This document shows positions 32,967 through 41,638 of a stretch of DNA of 56,889 bases, piece after piece. The DNA is taken from positions 1-56,889 of the forward strand of contig CAYMJU010000015.1 in NCBI GenBank assembly GCA_964390555.1, in the 5' to 3' direction. The position numbers were made by a program, and so were the translations under genes. Position 1 is the stretch's first letter, and each line of letters begins with the position of its first letter. Source of the stretch: CAVTWS01 sp964390555. GTDB taxonomy: Bacteria > Actinomycetota > Acidimicrobiia > Acidimicrobiales > SHLQ01. The notes beneath the pieces are model-generated. The model searched no databases and had not been told where the DNA came from. It saw nothing but the letters and a program-made list of their open reading frames with translations.

Positions 32967-34183
32967 GACAACACCGAATGAAGCGAGTCCGATGGCTCGT
33001 CGCGCTGTTGGGCGCGTTGGCCCTGTTCGCCGCATCATGCGGCGACGACGATGACGACACCGCCGATGGAGACACCGGCGGTGCTGGCGGCGGCCTCACC
33101 GAGATCGGCGCGGGCGAGGGAGCCTTGTCGATCGTGGCCTGGGCCGGCTACATCGAGGACGGCACCACCGACCCGGCCTACGACTGGGTCACCGCCTTCG
33201 AGACCGAGACCGGGTGCGAGGTCACCGTCCAGACGGCGGGGACATCTGACGAGATGGTCTCCCTGATGACCGGGTCCGACGAGTACGACCTGGTGACGGC
33301 GTCGGGCGACGCCAGCCTCCGGCTGATCCGCGGCGGCACGGTCCAGCCCGTGAACCTCGATCTCATCGCGAGCTATTCGACGGTGGACGAGCGGCTCAAG
33401 GGCGCACCCTGGTACACCGTCGATGGTGTCGCGTACGGCGTGCCGTACGTGTGGGGCTCGAACGTGTTGATGTACAACACCGAGGTGTTCGCCGAGCCGC
33501 CCGAGTCTTGGAGCGTGGTCTTCGAGGAGCAGACCTTGCCCGACGGTGAGTCCAACAGCGGCCGGGTGCAAGCCTATGACGGCGCGATCTATCTCGCCGA
33601 CGCCGCCTTGTACCTCAAGGCCACGCAGCCCGACCTCGGTATCGACGACCCCTACGCCCTCAGCCAGGAGCAGTTCGACGCGGTGATCGCGTTGCTCGAA
33701 GGCCAGAACGGCCTCGTCAACGGGTACTGGCACGACGTGGTCGCCCAGATCGAAGACTTCGGCGACTCATCGACCGTCGCGAGCGGCACATGGCCATACC
33801 AGGTCAATGCCCTCGCCGCGGAGGGCGCTGCGGTGGCATCGACCGTGCCCGCCGAAGGCGCCACGGGCTGGGCCGATACGACCATGCTGCACACCAACGC
33901 GGCTCACCCGAACTGCGCGTACCTGTGGATGGAGCACTCCCTCGACCCTGTCGTGCAGGGCGACGTGGCGTCGTGGTTCGGCGCGGCACCGTCGGTGCCG
34001 GCGGCATGCGAGGCCAGTGAGTTGCTCGGTCCCGACGGCTGCGCCACCAACAACTTCAACGAGTTCGACAGCATCGCGTTCTGGAAGACCCCCGAGGCGA
34101 ACTGCTTCGGCGAGGCCGACGAGGGCGCGTGCGTGCCGTACAGCACGTGGGTGTCGGAGTACCAGAGGATCATGGGCAGCTGA
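32963..34183 (+). CDS. potD: Extracellular solute-binding lipoprotein, spermidine/putrescine type
   Basis: 406 residues. The signal peptide (VRWLVALLGALALFAASC) ends in a lipobox with C26, followed by an Asp/Gly-rich linker. The mature protein has LSIVAWAGYIEDG, YDLVTASGDASLRLI, GVPYVWGSNVLMYNTEVF and later TMLHTNAAHPNCAYLWMEHS, typical of PotD/PotF-like binding proteins. Extra cysteines (CEASELLGPDGC, NCFGEADEGAC) near the C-terminus suggest disulfides. Ligand could be a polyamine, but related proteins bind other cationic solutes. Confidence 0.9.
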   Translation: MRQHRMKRVRWLVALLGALALFAASCGDDDDDTADGDTGGAGGGLTEIGAGEGALSIVAWAGYIEDGTTDPAYDWVTAFETETGCEVTVQTAGTSDEMVSLMTGSDEYDLVTASGDASLRLIRGGTVQPVNLDLIASYSTVDERLKGAPWYTVDGVAYGVPYVWGSNVLMYNTEVFAEPPESWSVVFEEQTLPDGESNSGRVQAYDGAIYLADAALYLKATQPDLGIDDPYALSQEQFDAVIALLEGQNGLVNGYWHDVVAQIEDFGDSSTVASGTWPYQVNALAAEGAAVASTVPAEGATGWADTTMLHTNAAHPNCAYLWMEHSLDPVVQGDVASWFGAAPSVPAACEASELLGPDGCATNNFNEFDSIAFWKTPEANCFGEADEGACVPYSTWVSEYQRIMGS

Positions 34184-34237
34184 CGCCTGGTCGGTGCCGG
34201 GGAAGCGTGACCCGTTTCCCCGGCACCGCTCATCCCT

Positions 34238-35179
34238 ATGGCGACCACGGCCCGACCCGCACCGCCCCGCACCCTGGGGCACCGGATCTCCGCCTTCTTC
34301 TACCGGCATCCCCGGCTGAAGCTGGCGCTCACGCTCGCGCCACCACTGCTGTGGCTTGGCGTGGTGTACGTCGGGTCCCTGGTAGCGCTCGTATGGCAGA
34401 GCTTCTACCGACTCGACGACTTCACCGGTGTCGTCGACGAGACCCTCACGCTCGACACCTGGCGCAAGTTGATGACGGCCACGACGCGCGACACCGTGAT
34501 CCGCACCGCGTCGATGGCGGCCGCTGTCACCGTGGGTTGCGCCGTCGTGGCGTACCCGCTGGCGTACTTCGTCGCCCGCCGAGCCACGCCTCGAGTCAAG
34601 ACCCTGCTGTACCTGGGCGTGATTCTGCCGCTGTGGGCCAGTTACATCGTGCGCGTGTACGCGTGGCGAAACATCTTGTCGACCGAGGGAGTTCTCTACT
34701 GGTTCGCCGATCACCTGGCGCTGACCTGGCTGGTCGATGCCGTTGTCGATGCGCCGTACATCGGCGGCGCCACCCTGTCGGACAGCTGGGCCGGCCAATG
34801 GATGGTCTTCGTCTACATCTGGCTGCCGTACATGATCCTGCCGATTCAAGCGGCCCTCGAGCGGGTGCCGACGTCGTACCTCGATGCGTCGAGCGATCTC
34901 GGAGCGCGCCCGGCCGCGACGTTCCGCACCGTCACCTGGCCACTGGCGTTGCCAGGCGTTGTCGCCGGGTCCATCTTCACGTTCTCGCTGACCCTCGGTG
35001 ACTACATCATCCCGACGTTGGTCGGTCCATCGAAACCCACGATCGGACGGGCGATCTACCAATTTCAGGGCACCGGCGGCGACCTGCCGCTAGCGGCCGC
35101 CTACACGGTGATCCCGATCGTGATCATGGGTGTGTACCTCCTTCTCGCCCGGCGATCCGGCGCCTTCGACGCGCTATGA
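34238..35179 (+). CDS. potB: ABC transporter permease, PotB-like
   Basis: 313 residues with six predicted helices. The first, LKLALTLAPPLLWLGVVYVG, starts after a basic N-terminal stretch. The EAA loop that docks PotA is LDASSDLGARPAATFRTVTW followed by PLALPG. It pairs with the downstream permease. The stop TGA overlaps an ATG that is the first of a tandem series of start-like units leading to potC. Confidence 0.9.
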   Translation: MATTARPAPPRTLGHRISAFFYRHPRLKLALTLAPPLLWLGVVYVGSLVALVWQSFYRLDDFTGVVDETLTLDTWRKLMTATTRDTVIRTASMAAAVTVGCAVVAYPLAYFVARRATPRVKTLLYLGVILPLWASYIVRVYAWRNILSTEGVLYWFADHLALTWLVDAVVDAPYIGGATLSDSWAGQWMVFVYIWLPYMILPIQAALERVPTSYLDASSDLGARPAATFRTVTWPLALPGVVAGSIFTFSLTLGDYIIPTLVGPSKPTIGRAIYQFQGTGGDLPLAAAYTVIPIVIMGVYLLLARRSGAFDAL

Positions 35180-35237
35180 GCCAAGCCATGAGGAAGCCAT
35201 GAGCGAAGCCATGAGGAAGCCATGAGGAAGCCATGAG
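35176..35237. repeat. Tandem ATGAGGAAGCC-type units between potB and potC
   Basis: ATG trinucleotides occur at 35176, 35188, 35199, 35211, 35222 and 35233, spaced 12, 11, 12, 11 and 11 bases. The 11-base unit is ATGAGGAAGCC; the 12-base variant has ATGAGCCAAGCC or ATGAGCGAAGCC. Each 11-base unit carries GAGG five bases before the next ATG, a functional Shine-Dalgarno spacing. Only the ATG at 35233 opens the potC frame; the earlier ATGs reach stops within a few codons. Confidence 0.85.
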
Positions 35238-36045
35238 CAAGCTGAGTGGCCGGGGGCTGGGCCTCAGGTTGGCGGCTGGGGCGAGCTTGGTGTTCTTGTG
35301 GTTCCCGCTCGGGATCATCATCCTCTACGCGTTCACGACCGACGACCTGCTGTTCACCTTCCCGCCACCGGGGCTCACGACCCGCTGGTTCGGGGTGGCG
35401 CGCGACAACGAGGACATCTGGCGGGCCCTGCGGCTGTCGGTGACGGTCGGTCTGTGGTCAACCGGGATCGCTCTGGTGCTCGGGAGCCTGGCCTCGGCTG
35501 CGGTGGCCCGCTCCCGGTTCTTCGGCCGCGAGGTGGTGTCGTTCCTCGTCGTGTTGCCGATCGCCTTGCCCGGCATCATCACCGGTATCGCCCTGCGGTC
35601 GGCGATCAACATCGGCGAGTTCGACTTCAGTAGCCGCACCATCATCGTCGGGCACGCCACGTTCTGTGTGGTGGTGGTCTACAACAACGTGCTGGCGCGC
35701 CTCAGACGATCCTCGGGCTCGGTCATCGAGGCTTCCATGGACTTGGGCGCGTCGGGGTGGCAGACGTTCCGCTACGTGCTGTTGCCCTCGGTGTCCACTG
35801 CCCTGCTAGCGGGCGGCATCTTGGCCTTCGCCCTCAGCTTCGACGAGATCATCGTCACCACGTTCACCCGGGGCGGAGCCGACAAGACCTTGCCGATCTG
35901 GATCTTCGACAGCCTGAACCGGCCTCGGAACCGCCCGGTGCTGAACGTCGTGGCCTTGCTCGCCATGGCCGTGACGCTCATCCCGATCGCCGTGGCCCAA
36001 CGGCTCACTCGCGACAGTGGAGGAAGCCCGACCGGGGGACGCTGA
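35233..36045 (+). CDS. potC: ABC transporter permease, PotC-like
   Basis: 270 residues with six predicted helices. The EAA loop is IEASMDLGASGWQTFRYVLL. The segment FFGREVVSFLVVLPIALPGI and FDEIIVTTFTRGGADKTLPI are typical of PotC-type permeases. The ATG is fixed by the GAGG five bases upstream within the tandem units. The order A-D-B-C, with the binding protein second, differs from the A-B-C-D order of E. coli. Confidence 0.9.
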   Translation: MSKLSGRGLGLRLAAGASLVFLWFPLGIIILYAFTTDDLLFTFPPPGLTTRWFGVARDNEDIWRALRLSVTVGLWSTGIALVLGSLASAAVARSRFFGREVVSFLVVLPIALPGIITGIALRSAINIGEFDFSSRTIIVGHATFCVVVVYNNVLARLRRSSGSVIEASMDLGASGWQTFRYVLLPSVSTALLAGGILAFALSFDEIIVTTFTRGGADKTLPIWIFDSLNRPRNRPVLNVVALLAMAVTLIPIAVAQRLTRDSGGSPTGGR

Positions 36046-36105
36046 CCGCTGGCCTGCAGGCGCTCAGGTCTCTCATTCCTCGCGCCGCGGCGCCGACAGG
36101 ACGCG

Positions 36106-36810
36106 GTGGCCAGCAACCGGCGCCAGCCGTTCAGTGGTAGTGAGCAGCTGCGGCTGCTGGCACCGCTGCTCGGGTGCTGGGCGCTGGCTGGGACATTGCT
36201 GCTCGCCGTTGGGACCCTTGACCACCAGCAGCGCGCCGGGCTCCTTCTGGCACCGGTCACCGTGGGGCGCCTGCCGTGGTACACGGGCCTGATCGGCTCG
36301 CTCGGTGTGCTGGCCTGGGCGGTCGGAGCGACCGCGGCCATGGCCGGATCGACCGTCGCGTACCTCGGTGAGCGCCCGACTGCCGGCCGGTTCCTGAACC
36401 ATTTCGGCCTGTACTCCTACGCCCTCGGGCTCGACGACCTGTTCGAGCTCCATGCGAGCCTGCTCCCTGCGGCGCTCGGCATGCCCAAGCCGGTTGTGCT
36501 CATCATCGTGTTGTCGGGGCTACCCCTCCTGCTCGGGGCTCATCGGGCTGAGGTGCGGCGTACCCGTACGGTCGTGCTCGGGTGCGCCGGTGGGGCTCTC
36601 GGCGTCGCGATCGTGGTCGACATGGCCGCATCGGGATCGAGCCGGGCGCTACTCATCGAAGAGGGAGCGCAGTTCCTCGGCGTCGTCGCCTGGGCCGTGT
36701 GGCTGAGCCTCACCGCTCTCGACGTCACGGTGTCGGTGGTGCGCAGTGCCGGCTCCTCGCCGGTCCCGGTCAGCGAAGGCGGTCGAGCACCGGCTGCGCC
36801 TCGTCGCTGA
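36106..36810 (+). CDS. Polytopic membrane protein of unknown function
   Basis: 234 residues from GTG 36106, with five or six hydrophobic segments (about 15-36, 59-87, 128-145, 155-172, 187-210). Polar residues in or near membrane segments stand out: LGLDDLFELHASLLP (about 108-121) and LIEEGAQFLGVVAW (about 183-196). A conserved-looking Asp-Asp, Glu-x-x-His and Glu-Glu could form a metal or acid site, as in some membrane hydrolases, but I recognise no family. The gene lies 60 bases after potC and its last 41 bases overlap the convergent LCP gene. Confidence 0.65.
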   Translation: MASNRRQPFSGSEQLRLLAPLLGCWALAGTLLLAVGTLDHQQRAGLLLAPVTVGRLPWYTGLIGSLGVLAWAVGATAAMAGSTVAYLGERPTAGRFLNHFGLYSYALGLDDLFELHASLLPAALGMPKPVVLIIVLSGLPLLLGAHRAEVRRTRTVVLGCAGGALGVAIVVDMAASGSSRALLIEEGAQFLGVVAWAVWLSLTALDVTVSVVRSAGSSPVPVSEGGRAPAAPRR

Positions 36811-37969
36811 GCAGGAACAGCACCGACGCGCCGGCATCGGTGCGGCCACCGCGGACGGGGAGCACGACGGTCTCGGGCGCCAGACCGCCGAGCTTGCGGG
36901 CCAGGCCCAGCAATTCGAAGAACCCGAGCGAGCCGTCGATCCGCACATTGCCGGTGACCGATGACAGGATTGCGTTCAACGCCAGTGGATTTCGGGTCTC
37001 GCCGACGTCTCGGAACAAGGTGCGCAAGAACTCCTGTTGGCGGGCGACGCGACCGAGATCGGCGGTGGGGTCGGTCACCGCAACGCCGTCGATCAACTCG
37101 GTGTAGTGCCGGGACCGAACATAGGCCAGAGCCTGGTCGCTGTTGAGTCGGCTCGGTCCGGATTCAGGGACGAAGAGACCTGATGCGCCGTCGATCGCCG
37201 GGTGAGGGAAGTCGACGACCACACCGCCGATGGCATCGACGACCCCGAGGAATCCGGCAAAGTCGACTTCGAAGTAGTGATCGATCGGGACGCCGAGGTT
37301 CTCGGCGATCGTGCGTACCAGCACGTCGGGTCCCCGCTGATGGGCGGCGTTTATCCGTTGCTGCTCTCCGCTGCCCGAGATGGTGACCAGGAGATCGCGC
37401 GGCACCGCCATCATCAGATTCGTGCCGTCGTCGCCTACGTGCAGCACCACCATCGTGTCGGTGCGCTCCCCGCTCACGCCGTCGCCGAAGATCACACCTG
37501 CATTCGAATTGTCGGGATCGACCCCATCGCGCGAGTCGGTACCCACGAGCAGATAGTTCGTGCCGGTTGTGGAGTCCCCTAGGGCGTCACCCAGGTCGAC
37601 CCGATCGATGCTCCGGTACTCGACCATGACAAACGCGGCCTCGGCCAACGCGACGGCCGCAAAGACCGCCGAGGCGAGGAGGAGTCGGCGCCGCCACCGG
37701 CGACGAGCCGGTCGGACCGGGGCTGGAACCCCGGGTTCGGCCGGACGTGGCAGCCGATGAGGAAGGTCGTGATCGCGACGTTCGGGGGCCGGCAGCGTCG
37801 CCGGGTCGGGTACGAAAAAGCGGCGCGGATCGGCGTCGGGCCGGGGCGCCACGGGTGCAGGAGGACTCGGTGCGACCCGCCTCCGTAGCCAGGGCTCATC
37901 GAGCGGTGCTTCGGTGAGCGAGGGCAGCGACGAGAGGCGATCATGTGAGGGATCGGAGTCGTTGGTCAT
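36770..37969 (-). CDS. LytR-CpsA-Psr (LCP) family cell-wall polymer ligase
   Basis: 399 residues from ATG 37969; an upstream ATG at 38026 would add 19 residues of unlikely sequence. A long Pro/Arg-rich cytoplasmic tail precedes a single membrane helix (LLLASAVFAAVALAEAAFVM). The LCP domain has NYLLVGTDSRDG, RTDTMVVLHVG, MMAVPRDLLVTI with the catalytic Arg, RINAAHQRGPDVLV and ALAYVRSRHY. These enzymes transfer undecaprenyl-linked polymers, such as arabinogalactan or teichoic-acid-like glycans, to peptidoglycan. A second C-terminal LytR domain is lacking. Confidence 0.9.
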   Translation of the reverse strand: MTNDSDPSHDRLSSLPSLTEAPLDEPWLRRRVAPSPPAPVAPRPDADPRRFFVPDPATLPAPERRDHDLPHRLPRPAEPGVPAPVRPARRRWRRRLLLASAVFAAVALAEAAFVMVEYRSIDRVDLGDALGDSTTGTNYLLVGTDSRDGVDPDNSNAGVIFGDGVSGERTDTMVVLHVGDDGTNLMMAVPRDLLVTISGSGEQQRINAAHQRGPDVLVRTIAENLGVPIDHYFEVDFAGFLGVVDAIGGVVVDFPHPAIDGASGLFVPESGPSRLNSDQALAYVRSRHYTELIDGVAVTDPTADLGRVARQQEFLRTLFRDVGETRNPLALNAILSSVTGNVRIDGSLGFFELLGLARKLGGLAPETVVLPVRGGRTDAGASVLFLLSDEAQPVLDRLR

Positions 37970-38164
37970 GGTGCTCGTCGCTCGAATTGGCCAGATCCCT
38001 GGCCGATGCCGCGCCTGTCCAGTCAATCATGGCGAGACGGGTAGTCCACGGCAGGGATCGACCCACCGATCGAATGCGGCTGGTAATCTGACCGCGCGAT
38101 CGCGGCACAGGGGCAGTCATCGAGCGGTGGGTCCGCACCCGCCCGCAAGAGGTCGACCACACCC

Positions 38165-39394
38165 ATGCTCCCCCACTTCCATCCAATATCGCCGCATCCG
38201 AGATCGCCCCACCCGAGATCGCGTATCGAACGGTCTGCGTCGTTCGGCGGTCGCGCCATCCGGGTGCTGGCGCTTGTTGCCATCGCCGGGATGCTCGGTG
38301 GAACGACCGTCGGCGCGGAGAGCGAGATCAGCGAGGCGCGGCGCCGACGCGACGACGTCCGCGACCAGCAGGCCGAGGCCGCGGCTGAGCTCGATCTGCT
38401 CGAGGCCCAAGACGACGAGGTCGCCGCTGCGGTGGCGGACATCCAAGCCGCCGTGGACAACCAGAGGGCTCAGGTCGATGCGGCCCGGTTGGCACTGGCC
38501 GCGGCCGAGTCCGAGGTTGCTCGCCAGGTCGAGTACCGCCAGCGGTTGCAGTCGGCGATCGACGACGCACGGCTGGTCGCCCGCCGTAGGGCGGTCGACG
38601 CATTCGTGGGCGTGTCGGCACGCGAAGGCGAGATCTGGCTCGGCGACACCGACCCGAACGAATCGGCACGAATGATCGAGTACCTGCGGGCGACGAGCGG
38701 GAGTTACCAGGACGCTTTCGATCGCCTGCGGGCCCTCGAGGAGGTCCAGGGTGAGGTGATCGGGGCGGCCGAGGACGCCCAGGGCGATGCCGACTCGTTG
38801 CGCGTCGACCTCGAAGCCGCCCTCGCCGAGCTCAGCGCTCGGCTCGTGCTCCAGGTCGAGATCCAGAACTCCCTCGAGGACCGGATCAACCGAATCGAGG
38901 CCGAGCTCGCGGAGTTCGAGGCCGAGGAAGCCCGAATCGAGGCCGACCTCGAAGAAGCGATCAGGCGTGAGTTCGGGAGCTTGACCCGAGCACCGAGCGC
39001 CGCGTCGCTGCAGGGATTCGGGCGTCCGACGGCGGGCGCCTACGGGTCGGGGTTCGGGATGCGGCTTCATCCCATTCTCGGCTACGCCCGGGCCCACAAC
39101 GGCATCGACATCGCGGGGGACACCGGTGACGCGATCTGGGCTGCCAAGTCCGGCACGGTCTTCTTCGCCGGTTCCCGCGGCGGCTACGGCAATTGTGTGA
39201 TCATCGACCACGGCGACGGGGTCATGACCATCTACGCGCACATGTCACGTATCGACGTATCGGTCGGGTCGTCGCTCGACAAGGGCGAGCTCATCGGCGC
39301 CATCGGATCGACGGGCCTGTCGACGGGTCCGCATCTTCACTTCGAGGTCCGCATCAACGGGCAACCGGCCGACCCGCTCGCGTTCTTGCCGTGA
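38165..39394 (+). CDS. M23-family peptidase with coiled coil (EnvC/NlpD-like)
   Basis: 409 residues. A signal-type helix (AIRVLALVAIAGMLGGTTVG) is followed by two long coiled-coil arms rich in Glu/Ala/Arg (about 52-130 and 185-275). The C-terminal M23 domain has YGSGFGMRLHPILGYARAHN, the Zn ligands H311 and D315 (HNGID) and H392 in HLHFE. With both Zn motifs intact it may be an active endopeptidase rather than a purely regulatory EnvC. The N-terminal 20 residues include a small tandem duplication (PHPRSPHPRS). It probably acts in septal or side-wall peptidoglycan cleavage. Confidence 0.88.
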   Translation: MLPHFHPISPHPRSPHPRSRIERSASFGGRAIRVLALVAIAGMLGGTTVGAESEISEARRRRDDVRDQQAEAAAELDLLEAQDDEVAAAVADIQAAVDNQRAQVDAARLALAAAESEVARQVEYRQRLQSAIDDARLVARRRAVDAFVGVSAREGEIWLGDTDPNESARMIEYLRATSGSYQDAFDRLRALEEVQGEVIGAAEDAQGDADSLRVDLEAALAELSARLVLQVEIQNSLEDRINRIEAELAEFEAEEARIEADLEEAIRREFGSLTRAPSAASLQGFGRPTAGAYGSGFGMRLHPILGYARAHNGIDIAGDTGDAIWAAKSGTVFFAGSRGGYGNCVIIDHGDGVMTIYAHMSRIDVSVGSSLDKGELIGAIGSTGLSTGPHLHFEVRINGQPADPLAFLP

Positions 39395-39563
39395 TCGGTC
39401 AGGAGGTACAGAATGGCACCGCTGGCTGCCACAGACACGATAATGTGGCCCTGCGCGGCGGCCCTAGTCCGTTCGGCCACTTTCCGTGGGTGCCCTGGCG
39501 CTCACCGTGATTGTGGTCCACAATGACGACGGGCGACTTGACACCCAGGGAGGCTCTGCGCCG

Positions 39564-40334
39564 ATGACCAACCAACGCTTGACCCTCACGAGCCGTGACG
39601 TCTTGACCCAGGCGTTCGAGGCCAAAGCCCGCAAGGGCTACGAGCCGCACGAGGTCGACGCCTATCTGCGCCTCGTGGCGGACTCGCTCGACATCCTGCA
39701 CGACGAGATCGAGACGCTGAAGCTCCAGGTGGCTACGGCGATCCCGACCGCCGCGCCGGCTGCATACGCTGCGCCGCTGACCGCGCAAGTGGCACCGAGC
39801 CGGGCCGAGAACGAGTCACTCGAGATGATCCTGCGCCTGGCCCAAAAGACCGCCGAGGAGACGCTGGGCGAAGCGCACCGCCGGGCCGACGAGCTCCTTG
39901 CCGAAGCCAACTTCCGCGCCGCCCAAGTCGCTCGTGAGGCTGACCGCAAGGCGTTCGAGGCGGCCAGCCGGACCCAGTCCGAGCTACGAACCGTCGAGAC
40001 CGACATCGAGACTCGTCGCGACGAACTCACCGCGGTGCACTCGGCGCTCCAGGCCGAGCAGTCGCGCATCCGCGACGTCGCTGCTCAACTCCTCAGCCTC
40101 TCCGCCGAGCTGACGTGGGACGAGGACTTGGTCGATCTGACCGACGACTCGGCCGTCAACGTCGCCTACGATCCGGCGCCCATAGCAGCCCCGGCGCCCA
40201 TCGCAACCCCGGCGCCAGCGTCGACGATGCCCGCGCCGACGTACGAGACCGCAGAGGCGTACCACCCGACGCCGACGTTCCAACCGCCTCAGACCTACGA
40301 CATCCCTGACACGTCGCAATATCGCGCCGAGTAA
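39564..40334 (+). CDS. DivIVA-domain protein (Wag31-like)
   Basis: 256 residues. The start ATG 39564 is preceded by GGGAGG at a good distance; a longer frame from 39486 adds no family sequence. The N-terminal DivIVA domain reads LTSRDVLTQAFEAKARKGYE followed by PHEVDAYLRLVADSLDIL, with the 'k.rGY...eVd.fL' signature. A coiled coil extends from about 85 to 190. The tail is Pro/Ala-rich (APIAAPAPIATPAPAS) and ends with Tyr/Thr-rich sequence. In Actinomycetota DivIVA/Wag31 proteins mark the poles or septum and direct envelope growth, in keeping with the two neighbouring wall genes. Confidence 0.88.
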   Translation: MTNQRLTLTSRDVLTQAFEAKARKGYEPHEVDAYLRLVADSLDILHDEIETLKLQVATAIPTAAPAAYAAPLTAQVAPSRAENESLEMILRLAQKTAEETLGEAHRRADELLAEANFRAAQVAREADRKAFEAASRTQSELRTVETDIETRRDELTAVHSALQAEQSRIRDVAAQLLSLSAELTWDEDLVDLTDDSAVNVAYDPAPIAAPAPIATPAPASTMPAPTYETAEAYHPTPTFQPPQTYDIPDTSQYRAE

Positions 40335-40349
40335 CGCTCGATCGGCGCT

Positions 40350-41591
40350 TCAGAAGCCGTGTTCTAGGCGGACCTCGACGAGGGCGCGGACAGCGCGATC
40401 GACATCGTCGGTGGTGCTGTACAGCGGCGTCGGGGCGAAACGGATGACATCGGGTCTGCGTACGTCAGCTACCACGCCCCGGCTCGCCAGTCCCGCCAGG
40501 ACCTCGTCGGCGCGCGGACCGACCCGAATCGACAGTTGACAGCCCCGCCGCCCCGGAAGGGCAGGCGTGACCACGTCGAATCCGGCATCGTCGAGCGCCA
40601 TCGACAGGCGGCCGGTGAGAGCGACCGATCGGGCCCTCAGGGCATCCATCCCAACCTCGTCGAAGATCGCCAAGGACGCCACGAGTGGCGCCACGGCGAG
40701 AATCGGTGGGTTCGAGAGCTTCCAACCGCTCGCCCCGGCGCGGGGGACGAACGAGGCGTTCTCGTCCATGCCGAAACGCGTGGCGGGATCGTTACCCCAC
40801 CACCCGGCCAGACGCGGAACGTCGGGATCGAGTCCGTGACGTTCGTGAACGAACATGGCGCCCGGCGCGCCCGGTCCACCGTTCAAGTACTTGTACGTGC
40901 ACCAGACTGCAGCGTCGACCCCCCAGTCGTGCAGCGCGAGCGGTACGTTGCCGGCGGCGTGGGCCAGATCGAGGACCACTGCGCATCCGGCATCGTGGGC
41001 GACCGACGTCATCTCGGCCATGTCGAGGACGTCACCGGTGAAGTAGTTGACTCCTTCGAGCAGGACCGTCGCGACGTCTCGACGACGGGCGAGAATCGCC
41101 GCGAGCGTGTCCGCCTCGTACGTTCCGGTGGCGCCATTCCGAGGAAGTTTGACAACGGCGGTAGACGGGTCGTCGCCGTGCCAGGTCACATGGGTCTCAG
41201 CGGCGTAGCGATCCGACGGGAAGGCCCCCTCCTGAACGAGTATCGCCCGGCGCGACGTGGTCGGGCGATGGAAGCTGGCAAGCACGAGGTGGAGGTTCAC
41301 GGTGAGCGAGTTGGCGATCGACACCTCGTGCGGAAGCGCGCCCACGAGCCGGGCCATCGTCGGTTCGAGGCGCTCCTCGAACCCGTACCAGGCACCGGGC
41401 TCAGCAAAGTGACCATCGACGGCGCACGACGCCCACGCCTCGAACACCGCTCGGCTGGCGTCTGGCGCGTCGCGAGGCATCAACCCGAGCGAGTTCCCGG
41501 CGAGGTACACGATCTCGTGCCCATCTGCCGTCGTTGGTATGGCGAACCTGTCACGTCGTGAGGCGTGTTCGTGGAACTCCGACCCAGCCAT
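40350..41591 (-). CDS. kynU: Kynureninase
   Basis: 413 residues from ATG 41591 (MAGSEFHEHASRRDRFAIP); an upstream ATG would add 15 residues. A PLP-dependent fold-type I hydrolase that cleaves kynurenine to anthranilate and alanine. YLAGNSLGLMPRDA is the N-terminal motif, VVLDLAHAAGNVPL contains the PLP-pairing D208, and VWCTYKYLNGGPGAPG the PLP Lys (K234). Other kyn genes are not present in the window, so the pathway may be scattered. It is divergent from psuK with 47 bases between starts. Confidence 0.92.
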   Translation of the reverse strand: MAGSEFHEHASRRDRFAIPTTADGHEIVYLAGNSLGLMPRDAPDASRAVFEAWASCAVDGHFAEPGAWYGFEERLEPTMARLVGALPHEVSIANSLTVNLHLVLASFHRPTTSRRAILVQEGAFPSDRYAAETHVTWHGDDPSTAVVKLPRNGATGTYEADTLAAILARRRDVATVLLEGVNYFTGDVLDMAEMTSVAHDAGCAVVLDLAHAAGNVPLALHDWGVDAAVWCTYKYLNGGPGAPGAMFVHERHGLDPDVPRLAGWWGNDPATRFGMDENASFVPRAGASGWKLSNPPILAVAPLVASLAIFDEVGMDALRARSVALTGRLSMALDDAGFDVVTPALPGRRGCQLSIRVGPRADEVLAGLASRGVVADVRRPDVIRFAPTPLYSTTDDVDRAVRALVEVRLEHGF

Positions 41592-41638
41592 TGGGGGCAG
41601 CGTACGTCGGGTCGGGTTCGGGTTAACGTGACGCACTC

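Noticed and set aside
36770..38026. Longer LCP protein starting at 38026
   Set aside because: The extra 19 residues have no family resemblance, and the ATG at 37969 begins the acidic/Pro-rich tail usual for LCP proteins.
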